From: an uncultured Prevotella sp.
GTDB taxonomy: Bacteria; Bacteroidota; Bacteroidia; Bacteroidales; Bacteroidaceae
DNA length: 14,399 nucleotides
Direction of reading: 5' to 3'
Assembly (NCBI GenBank): GCA_905372445.1
Contig: CAJPPF010000044.1
Coordinates: 1-14,399 of the forward strand
A program made the position numbers and the translations under genes. The notes under the pieces are model-generated. The model had not been told where the DNA came from and ran no database searches. It saw nothing but the letters and a program-made list of their open reading frames with translations. Positions 1 through 6,543 of the stretch are shown here, in pieces. Each line of letters starts with the position of its first letter. Within the stretch, counting starts at the first letter, position 1.

Positions 1-1
1 A

Positions 2-1129
2 CTCTGTCTTTTTCTTCTCGTGCTGTCCTCTTCATTGGCAAACGCCCAGCCTCTGATTTGGAACAAAGCTGCCATTGACAATCTGCACAGCAATCCTGAC
101 AGCAGACTATACAATGAAATCATCAGGCAGGCTGACGCGATATGCAAGGCAGAGCCAGTAGCTGTCACAGAAAAGAAAGAAAGCCGCTCGGGCAATAAGC
201 ACAACTATGAGAGTATGAGCATCTACCTATGGCGCGACACAAATAATCCGCAAGGACCGTATATTACTAAAGACGGAGAGATAAATCCCAAATACAAAGA
301 GTATGACCTTCCGCGACTTGACAAACTGACGACTTATTTGCGCTATCTCAGTGTGGCATACTACCTCACAAGCGACGGGCGATATTTCGAGGCGCTCTGC
401 CGACAACTCGACACATGGTTCATAAACAAAGAGACGAGGATGAACGCCGACTTTGAATACTCGCAGTTTATTCCGGGCATAAACAACGGCAAAGGCAGCA
501 GTGCCGGTATAATTGACGCGTATAACTTCAATGATGTGATAGAAGCCATACGTCTTACAAACACTGTGAAGAACATAGGCAAGAAGCGCGGTAAGGCTAT
601 AAGGAAATGGTTTCGTGACTTCGCCGGCTGGATGAAGAAAAGCGACATTGGCAAAGGCGAGGCAAAGATGCCAAACAACCACGGCACTGCCTACGACATA
701 ACCTTATATAACATGTCAGCCTTTGCAGGACAGACCTGCACCTGCAAAAAGATTCTCAAGAACTTCACGGCGTTGCGTATAGACCCGCAGATACAGAGCG
801 ACGGCACTCAACCGCTGGAACTTATGCGGACCAGAGCATTTCACTATTCGGTATATAATCTCACACATATCATCGACTTTGCCATCCTTCTCGGCAACGA
901 GGGAAAGACATTCAGTGGAACAACAAAAACAGCTGCCGCCTTAGAATATCTCGCGCAATTCATCGGCAGGCAAGAAGAATTTCCATATAAAGAGATTGGC
1001 AACTGGCAAGAGAGCGAGAACATGCTGAAGCATGAACTGAAGCGTTATGCCAAAACAAGAAATAGTGAAAGACTAATGGAACAGGAAGTAAGCACTACAG
1101 TTACCAATATTAATACACTGCTAAGATGA
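2..1129 (+). CDS. Alginate-lyase-superfamily polysaccharide lyase (5' end outside window)
   Basis: Probably an exported lyase that cleaves a uronic-acid-containing polysaccharide by beta-elimination. The reading frame is open to the left edge. The first codons (L-C-L-F-L-L-V-L-S-S-S-L-A-N-A-Q) read as the end of a hydrophobic signal peptide with an A-N-A|Q cleavage site, so the real start is upstream and the GTG at 20 is an internal valine codon. Numbering from that GTG, features typical of the alginate lyase family (Pfam Alginate_lyase, PF05426; PL5/PL38-like) are NNHG at 219-222, where PL5 enzymes have the catalytic His, and a DGTQPLELMRT...HYS block at about 261-277, whose Tyr could be the partner residue. 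The mature part is about 360 residues, normal for an alpha/alpha-barrel lyase domain. It ends in an ATGA overlap with the next gene (1126-1129), implying translational coupling. Substrate is unknown: alginate, glucuronan or the cell's own polymer are all possible. Confidence 0.85.
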   Translation, partial: LCLFLLVLSSSLANAQPLIWNKAAIDNLHSNPDSRLYNEIIRQADAICKAEPVAVTEKKESRSGNKHNYESMSIYLWRDTNNPQGPYITKDGEINPKYKEYDLPRLDKLTTYLRYLSVAYYLTSDGRYFEALCRQLDTWFINKETRMNADFEYSQFIPGINNGKGSSAGIIDAYNFNDVIEAIRLTNTVKNIGKKRGKAIRKWFRDFAGWMKKSDIGKGEAKMPNNHGTAYDITLYNMSAFAGQTCTCKKILKNFTALRIDPQIQSDGTQPLELMRTRAFHYSVYNLTHIIDFAILLGNEGKTFSGTTKTAAALEYLAQFIGRQEEFPYKEIGNWQESENMLKHELKRYAKTRNSERLMEQEVSTTVTNINTLLR

Positions 1130-3264
1130 CCAATATGATTATTTACTCAATAGCAAACATCATTCTTTTACTTCTGGGCATACAGATACAAAAGAACGAA
1201 CTGCTGCTGTTGTCAGGCAAATACAATTACAAGACAGGAGCCGCGCAATGGATAACATTCATCACTGCCTTCATTGCACTAAGTATATCCGTCAACCATT
1301 TGCTGGCGGCAGACATCCTGTTGGAGGTTCTGACCACGATCATTGTCGTGCTAATTTTCGTCGTCAGCGAATATCTGCTTGCCCACGTACGTCCCTCACG
1401 GGCTGTTTACTCATGGAGTTGGAGGTTTGCGGTCACGCTTGTCTGCACATGGGTTTGTAATGAACTGGCTGTTGCTATGGGTGGCGATGTCCGTCCCGTA
1501 ATACCATTCATCGCGGCAGGATTCTATCTTCGTAACACTCCTTTCGGCATCACCCACGGCAAAGACCTTTGGATAGCACACTATATGCAGAGGAATCCTA
1601 ATATTGCCTTCGATGACAATGCCGACGACACAACCGATATGCCCAACTGCTCATTTGCTGGAATGAAACGCAGAGGAAAGGCGACAACGGTTTTCGACGT
1701 CACAGCGTTCGGCATCGTCCCGAACTCCTCTGCCGACCAGACCGAGGCAATACAACGTGTCATCGATGCGGCAAGTAAAGCCGGCGGCGGCAAGGTGTAT
1801 TTCCCTAAAGGTCGTTACCTCATTAACACCAAAGGCGACAAGTTCCTGCAGATAAACCATTCGGACATCACGCTCGAAGGAGCGACCGACAAGGACGGAC
1901 GTCCTGTGGCAGAACTTGTCAACTGCGGCAAGACTGCGCGCGGTCATAAGAACCCCTGGATATCGCCTTTCATGATTACCACGGGCGAGCATCTCCAGCC
2001 AAGCAACGAGTTCTGGGGGCTGCAGTTCCGCAAGAAGAAGGAGTTCTTCAACCGCAGCAACTCACTGTCCGACCCCGGTAGCGACGGCACGATCCTTACG
2101 CCCGAGCTCACAACAAAGGTCATTGCGCCGGCAGCAAAGGGCGAGAGCATCATCCATGTCGAGGACAGCAGCAAGGTGGGGAAATACATCATGATAGGAA
2201 TGTATAACACCACCGCCGACGGTAACCTTATACACGACATCCTCGGCATTGCCTTGCGCAGGGAATGGACTGTTGCAAATCGTGCCGGCGAGGAGGAAGC
2301 GCCGTCGTATCAGTGGTTAGTGGAAGTGAAAAGAATAATCGACAGCCACGCCATAGAACTGGTGCGCCCACTCTTGCGCGACTGCGACATGAAATACGAG
2401 CCTGCGGTATTCAATGTCGACATGTTAGAGAATATATGTATCTGCAATCTCCTTATAAGCAGCCGCTGGACAGGTCTGTTCCGGCATCATGGCTTCCCTC
2501 TCTATTACAGCATAACGAAGACTCAGGAGATGGACTACGGGTGGAATGCCATCAACATGAAGCGTGTGGCTCACGGCGAGGTGCGCAATGTAATAATAAA
2601 GGACTTCAGCAACCCGCTGTATGTCATGGACAGCAGGAACGTCACAGTGAGCGACATTCTCATAAAAGGCTACGACGGGCATCAGGGACTGAAGATTTAT
2701 GCTCACGCATGCGACAATCTCTTCGAGAATATCATCTTCGAGAATCACTATGCCGACATGATGGGCGGCGAGGGCAATGCCTACGCGAATGTATTCCGCA
2801 ATATATGCTATCTTAATGCAGTATTCAAGCCCGTCGACTACGACTTCCACGGATTCTCAGAAGCGCCCATGAGCCCACCTTCAGACAACGTATTCACCCG
2901 CATATACGGTTTCCGTTACATGAAATCGGCTGGCGCCATAAGTCATTTGCCTTCATGCGCTCAGAACAACACATGGTGGGACACCATTACAGAGGGCGAG
3001 AAAGAAGGCGACCACCTATTCTACGCCATGACCTACAGGCAGAAAAAGGGACTCGTGCGATTCATCACGGCAGTGGGATTCTCCGTCGCGATGATTCAGA
3101 AGAACCGCGACCTTTCGCCCGGAGTATTTCTGGCAAACGTAAGAGGAAAGCTTGAAAGCATCGACAAGACAGGCTCGCCACGCAGCGAGCATTATCGGTT
3201 ATACTTCCCGAAGAGCCGTGTCAGACATATAAAGACAACGGGAAAGTTGCCCGATTCCATTTAA
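1126..3264 (+). CDS. Multi-pass membrane protein fused to a pectate-lyase-3-type beta-helix
   Basis: A 712-residue protein of two parts. Residues 1-140 are very hydrophobic, with likely helices at about 4-22, 42-62, 64-88 and 100-117 and perhaps a fifth at 122-137. I do not recognise this domain. From about 188 the sequence F-D-V-T-A-F-G-I-V-P-N-S-S-A-D-Q-T-E-A-I-Q, followed by GGGKVYFPKGRYLI (220-233), is the classic opening of a Pectate_lyase_3 / GH28-related right-handed beta-helix (PF12708). Short repeated strand-and-turn units continue to about 600 (for example NVTVSDILIKG at 505-515). Such domains are lyases, hydrolases or epimerases of uronic-acid polymers; no catalytic residue can be assigned by eye. 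It starts inside the stop codon of the upstream lyase (ATGA), so the two are co-expressed; ATG at 1135 is an alternative start. An N-terminal membrane domain in place of a signal peptide is unusual and suggests an enzyme held at the inner membrane. Frame and gene boundaries are certain, activity is not. Confidence 0.8.
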   Translation: MTNMIIYSIANIILLLLGIQIQKNELLLLSGKYNYKTGAAQWITFITAFIALSISVNHLLAADILLEVLTTIIVVLIFVVSEYLLAHVRPSRAVYSWSWRFAVTLVCTWVCNELAVAMGGDVRPVIPFIAAGFYLRNTPFGITHGKDLWIAHYMQRNPNIAFDDNADDTTDMPNCSFAGMKRRGKATTVFDVTAFGIVPNSSADQTEAIQRVIDAASKAGGGKVYFPKGRYLINTKGDKFLQINHSDITLEGATDKDGRPVAELVNCGKTARGHKNPWISPFMITTGEHLQPSNEFWGLQFRKKKEFFNRSNSLSDPGSDGTILTPELTTKVIAPAAKGESIIHVEDSSKVGKYIMIGMYNTTADGNLIHDILGIALRREWTVANRAGEEEAPSYQWLVEVKRIIDSHAIELVRPLLRDCDMKYEPAVFNVDMLENICICNLLISSRWTGLFRHHGFPLYYSITKTQEMDYGWNAINMKRVAHGEVRNVIIKDFSNPLYVMDSRNVTVSDILIKGYDGHQGLKIYAHACDNLFENIIFENHYADMMGGEGNAYANVFRNICYLNAVFKPVDYDFHGFSEAPMSPPSDNVFTRIYGFRYMKSAGAISHLPSCAQNNTWWDTITEGEKEGDHLFYAMTYRQKKGLVRFITAVGFSVAMIQKNRDLSPGVFLANVRGKLESIDKTGSPRSEHYRLYFPKSRVRHIKTTGKLPDSI

Positions 3265-3306
3265 ACCCGAATCGGTCATTAGAGTCCTTGACTGATTTGG
3301 GTTAAA
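3260..3306 (+). terminator. Hairpin at the end of the lyase operon (probable terminator)
   Basis: The stem starts at the stop codon of the beta-helix gene. CCCGAATCGGTCA (3266-3278) pairs over 13 positions with TGACTGATTTGGG (3289-3301), extended by A-T pairs on both sides of one bulged A (3263), around a 10-base loop. Two of the 13 pairs are G-U in the + strand RNA and would be A-C mismatches in the - strand RNA, so the structure favours + strand transcripts. A run of five T lies 8 bases after the stem (3314-3318), which is further away than in a textbook intrinsic terminator. It could also be an RNA-stabilising 3' hairpin. Confidence 0.6.
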
Positions 3307-3602
3307 AGAAGTGTTTTTAAATGCGCGATTGCCCAGGCTGAGCGTGCAAACAAACGCGTCAGCCGTAGGGGCGTGATTTATCACGTTCCGTATCTCTCCA
3401 TGAAAACAAATAATTGCTCCAGCGACACGAAATATACCCGGCGCGACGGCGGAACGTGATAAATTATGCCCCGAGTCTCCAGAAAATGGGCACCGCGTCT
3501 CCCCGATATTCCCCACAACCGTATATAATATATATAAGGTGAAAACGGCGTCACGGCAAACGACGGGAGCCTTGTGCCGCGGGAAATATAGCAAAAGACT
3601 CT
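3265..3602. other. Convergent intergenic region between lyase genes and EPS operon
   Basis: These 338 bases separate two converging operons. They hold the 3260-3306 hairpin, an imperfect inverted repeat (3368-3472) and an A/T-rich hairpin at 3518-3540 (ACC-g-TATATA / TATATA-a-GGT, 9 of 10 pairs). The last may belong to the 3' end of the - strand operon, although no T-run follows it on that strand. No convincing gene is present. A 131-codon open frame on the - strand (3199-3594) crosses all these repeats and looks spurious. Confidence 0.6.
3368..3472. repeat. 23-base imperfect inverted repeat with palindromic arms (MITE/REP-like)
   Basis: The left arm at 3368-3390 (GGGGCGTGATTTATC...) and the right arm at 3450-3472 are reverse complements except at three adjacent positions (GTG versus ATA), with 59 bases between them. 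The left arm contains its own perfect small palindrome, CGTGAT-TT-ATCACG (3372-3385 region), and the matching part of the right arm is a weaker one. Nested palindromes of this GGGGCG-tgatttatca kind between convergent genes look like a dispersed intergenic repeat or miniature element, but I see only this copy in the window. No flanking target duplication is evident. Confidence 0.55.
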
Positions 3603-4556
3603 TTAGCGGACTGATAATTTGCCGGGTAACTCTACAGACTTATTAGGAAGCACATTGACGAGTTCTACAACACCTTTCTTCTCAACGACAAGTGTCAGAG
3701 GGTGTGTGAACAGGTTTGTATCGAGGTTAGTGGAGACCATTATCTTTAACGTCCCTGCCTTATTGGAATACAACTGCAATTTTGAATTGTCGCGCTCCTT
3801 AATATATGACACTGCATCATTAAAATTGGCTACCCAAATCTCATTCTGCCGTGAGACGAGATAATCGAAGAATCGCCACAGAATCGTAGGGTCGGTCCAG
3901 GAGTCGTAGCCTTGCTTGATGCCATGAAACATTCCCACAGACCAGTTCTTTTTCTTTATGCAATTGTCCGTCCAGTTCTTCAAATCGTTGTAAGTGTTTT
4001 TACGCAGCGTCTGCCCGAAGCCCGTCTCAAACGTGCGGCTGCCGGTTCTGCCCTCTTCGGCTATCTTTATCAGAGCCTCCGTGCGGGCATTGTTTGGAAA
4101 AGAAAATGTCTTAGGACGCTTGCCCGTCCAGGCTTCTATGGCATCGTCGTTCTTGATAATGTCTTTACGAGCCTCGGCAAGAGAGATTGTGGTGAGTTTC
4201 GTGTGCGACCATGTGTGATTGGACACTTCAAAGCCACGGTCAGACAAATCCTTGACACACCGTTCGTCCATGTGGTTATCATAAGGACTGGTGATAGGAC
4301 CGACGGTTTTGCCATTGATGAAAAAGGTGGCAGGCAACTTACGCTCTTCGAGCTTAGGCACAGCATTGGCATACTGGTCGTATGTGCCGTCGTCGAAGGT
4401 CAGGGTGATGCACGACGTCTTATTGTTATAATAAGGTGCGATGTAAACCTTTACTCCCTCATATTCATTGACGACAGGACGATACTCGTCGTCTTTTGAA
4501 CAGGAAGTGAATAACAGAACGAAAAAAAGCAGTTTGAAAATCTTTGTTGTATTCAT
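3603..4556 (-). CDS. NodB-family polysaccharide deacetylase, surface-type lipoprotein
   Basis: A 317-residue lipoprotein predicted to remove N- or O-acetyl groups from the secreted polymer. The signal peptide (1-18) ends in the lipobox F-T-S-C, with Cys19 to be lipidated. The next residues S-K-D-D-E match the acidic lipoprotein export signal that sends Bacteroidetes lipoproteins to the cell surface. The NodB domain follows. Motif 1 is TFDDG (53-57; Asp55 the expected base, Asp56 a metal ligand). Motif 2 is HTWSH (114-118; His114 and His118 metal ligands). FSFPNN (151-156) stands where motif 3 is usually RxPY, so the Arg is not conserved. MFHGI (His211) fits the late catalytic His. Residues from about 258 to the end form a small beta-rich tail. 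It is the last gene of the EPS operon, starting 10 bases after the GT2 gene. This suggests acetylated amino sugars (or O-acetyl groups) in the polymer, as in PNAG-type systems, but the substrate is not shown. Confidence 0.9.
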   Translation of the reverse strand: MNTTKIFKLLFFVLLFTSCSKDDEYRPVVNEYEGVKVYIAPYYNNKTSCITLTFDDGTYDQYANAVPKLEERKLPATFFINGKTVGPITSPYDNHMDERCVKDLSDRGFEVSNHTWSHTKLTTISLAEARKDIIKNDDAIEAWTGKRPKTFSFPNNARTEALIKIAEEGRTGSRTFETGFGQTLRKNTYNDLKNWTDNCIKKKNWSVGMFHGIKQGYDSWTDPTILWRFFDYLVSRQNEIWVANFNDAVSYIKERDNSKLQLYSNKAGTLKIMVSTNLDTNLFTHPLTLVVEKKGVVELVNVLPNKSVELPGKLSVR

Positions 4557-4566
4557 AGTAAATAAA

Positions 4567-5370
4567 TTAAATCCATGTTTTCTTTACGACCTTCAGCATT
4601 GCTGCCGCTACACGCGACATGAAAAACAAGAGATTGTTATGTCGTATTTCGTTGAAATAAAGTCTTATGTTTGCCATGACAAGCCGCACTGTCTGTCGCC
4701 TTCTTGCTGATTGCGATGCTCTGCGCGACGCAGAAGTCTGGCGCACACGACGATAGTATATACAGTCGACATCGGAGAGTATGATTGTCTGCACTTTAGA
4801 TGAGAGGCTCGTCATAAAGAGCGAGTCCTCGCTGAGTGTGAAAGTGACATCGAAGCGCTTGCCGTCGATAACGCTACGGGGAATCAGCTTACAGCAAGCG
4901 GAGCTCATCAGACTACGACCCATGAATAACGACACCCTGCCCCGAGGCTTACAGCGACGGAAGGCACGGGTAATGTAACTGTCGCTCTCGATTGCCGTTT
5001 CTTCTATGAAGTCTATCTCGTTAGAGGCAACGATACTATTGCCGGCTATCTTCGAGAGCATATCTGCGAGATATGACGGTGTCACCCAGTCATCATCGTC
5101 AATGAATGCGATATATTCTCCTTTTGCCGCATCAAGACCTATGTTGCGGGCATTCGACACACCCGCGACATCTGTATGCAGAAGGTTTACCTGCAAGGCG
5201 GAGTAATCCTCCAGACCATCGGAAAGCATACAATAATACGGTTCATTGCACCCATTGAGCACAATGACCACCTCAAACTCACTCTTCGGCAGGGTCTGCG
5301 CTTGAAGTGAGTCGAGGCATTTCCATATATATTCCTCCGGGCAATATGTAGGTATAATTACTGATATCAT
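4567..5370 (-). CDS. Family 2 glycosyltransferase
   Basis: A 267-residue cytoplasmic GT-A enzyme that should add one sugar from a nucleotide donor to the lipid-linked repeat unit. It opens with the GT2 signature M-I-S-V-I-I-P-T-Y, has the donor/metal-binding aspartates in IDDDDW (90-95) after GVSNARNIGLDAAKGEYIAF, and an ED pair at 181-182 (LSEDSLF) in the place of the usual catalytic-base region. I chose ATG at 5370 because the GT2 fold begins there and because it leaves 11 bases after the stop of the WbsX-like gene; the frame stays open to 5466, but those extra 32 codons overlap that gene and resemble no GT2 N-terminus. The C-terminus is basic and weakly amphipathic, with no clear membrane helix. 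Donor and acceptor sugars are unknown. It is the only clear glycosyltransferase in the operon. Confidence 0.9.
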   Translation of the reverse strand: MISVIIPTYCPEEYIWKCLDSLQAQTLPKSEFEVVIVLNGCNEPYYCMLSDGLEDYSALQVNLLHTDVAGVSNARNIGLDAAKGEYIAFIDDDDWVTPSYLADMLSKIAGNSIVASNEIDFIEETAIESDSYITRAFRRCKPRGRVSLFMGRSLMSSACCKLIPRSVIDGKRFDVTFTLSEDSLFMTSLSSKVQTIILSDVDCIYYRRVRQTSASRRASQSARRRQTVRLVMANIRLYFNEIRHNNLLFFMSRVAAAMLKVVKKTWI

Positions 5371-5381
5371 CTGACTTCGAA

Positions 5382-6536
5382 CTATTCTTCTATTGCCTTT
5401 CTGATAGCCTGCAGCCAGCCGTGGCCATATTGAAGGTCGGGCTCGACATAGTTGCCCTCTCCCCATTCATTCCAAGACTTGAGAATGATGAGCCGGTGCT
5501 CAGGGTCGCGGTCTTTGACAAGGTCGACAGCCTCACGCACATGTTTCTCGAAATTGTCGGGATTAGCATTGACATAGATTCCGTCCCATGCCGCACGACG
5601 CGGTGTACGGTCCCACTGTGGAAGAATAGTAGGAAAGACATTGTCCCATCGGTCTTCAGGCGTAAAGTAGTTTTTCATTGTCTTCACATAATCGAAGCGC
5701 TGACCTACCTTCACGCCCATTCGGCGCAGAGCTGTCTTTAAGAGATTCTGTATCTTGCCGTCAGCAAGCATCTCACCACGTCGTTTTCCAAATGAATTGA
5801 CAGCATCAAAGCCCATGTCGAGAATAGCCTGATAAACGTCGGCGCTACTTTTAAGGTTTGGAAGCACACGCTTGCGGTTGCCCTCTGCATCCTGCCTGAA
5901 GGCAAGGGTTGAGGTTGTTATCCCAATAAGATACAACCCCGGCAGCCCATTCTCAGCGGCAAGCCTGCGCCATGTCTTTATCCATTCACTTACGTGCGGA
6001 TGATCCCAAGGTGCCCAAAGGATGAACACGGGCTTCCCGTCAACCGTAATATAGCGTTTATCCTTGAATGCAGGAAGGACAGACATGAAATGCTGAACAT
6101 CATCGTCATTGCCGGGATAGAGCTGCTCCAAAAACATTGAGTTATCCTGTAACGCCGACTTCCTCTGCCATGTCTTGTTGCTCCAAGAATGGTTTGCCCA
6201 GCAAAGACAGAAAGGGAAATCAGGCTTACCACTTGCAAGTACCTCATTAAACGGACGTTCAAGGAGTTGCCGCCCATTACCAAACCAGTAATGATAATAG
6301 CAGAAACCTTCAATTCCTGCCTCACGTGCCAGTTCAGCCTGCCTCTCACGGGTCTCCGGCAAACGAAGGTCATAGAAACCTAAGTCGGCAGGAATTTTCG
6401 GCTGAACATGTCCCCTGAACATCGGCTTTGCCTGAGCCACATTGGTCCATTCCGTAAAACCAGGACCCCACCATGCATCATTCTCCGGGATAGGATGGTA
6501 TTGAGGAAGATATAATGCTAATACTCTTGCTTTCAT
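5382..6536 (-). CDS. GH99-like / WbsX-type protein of polysaccharide synthesis
   Basis: A 384-residue protein without signal peptide or membrane helix, matching the Glyco_tran_WbsX family (PF14307), which is structurally related to GH99 endo-mannosidases. Family blocks visible are YLPQYHPIPEND (9-20), WWGPGFTEWTNV (22-33), GFCYYHYWF (77-85), CLCWANHSW (110-118) and, near the end, KSWNEWGEGNYVEP (353-366). In the last block Glu357 and Glu360 have the i, i+3 spacing of the GH99 catalytic pair, so a glycosidase-like active site seems intact. These genes are often annotated as glycosyltransferases because they sit in O-antigen and capsule loci, but this role is poorly supported. A cytoplasmic location would place it on the nascent repeat unit. 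It starts 8 bases after the last base of the polymerase gene. Confidence 0.85.
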   Translation of the reverse strand: MKARVLALYLPQYHPIPENDAWWGPGFTEWTNVAQAKPMFRGHVQPKIPADLGFYDLRLPETRERQAELAREAGIEGFCYYHYWFGNGRQLLERPFNEVLASGKPDFPFCLCWANHSWSNKTWQRKSALQDNSMFLEQLYPGNDDDVQHFMSVLPAFKDKRYITVDGKPVFILWAPWDHPHVSEWIKTWRRLAAENGLPGLYLIGITTSTLAFRQDAEGNRKRVLPNLKSSADVYQAILDMGFDAVNSFGKRRGEMLADGKIQNLLKTALRRMGVKVGQRFDYVKTMKNYFTPEDRWDNVFPTILPQWDRTPRRAAWDGIYVNANPDNFEKHVREAVDLVKDRDPEHRLIILKSWNEWGEGNYVEPDLQYGHGWLQAIRKAIEE

Positions 6537-6543
6537 CTAATCA

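Noticed and set aside
20..22. GTG at 20 as start of the alginate-lyase gene
   Set aside because: The frame is open to the window edge, and codons 2-19 continue the hydrophobic core of a signal peptide, so the start lies outside.
2265..2816. 183-codon + strand frame inside the beta-helix gene
   Set aside because: Out-of-frame shadow, rich in Arg/Ser/His with no domain; the beta-helix frame is clearly the coding one.
3483..3496. 14-base word AAAATGGGCACCGC shared with 13880-13893
   Set aside because: At this length one such match in 14 kb is expected by chance with fair probability, and the flanks do not match.
3199..3594. 131-codon open frame on the - strand in the convergent gap
   Set aside because: It overlaps the end of the beta-helix gene antisense, runs through the hairpin and both arms of the inverted repeat, and its translation has no recognisable domain, signal peptide or helix pattern.
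5371..5466. Upstream extension of the GT2 frame to 5466
   Set aside because: It overlaps the end of the WbsX-like gene and adds residues unlike any GT2 start; ATG at 5370 begins exactly with the conserved first strand.
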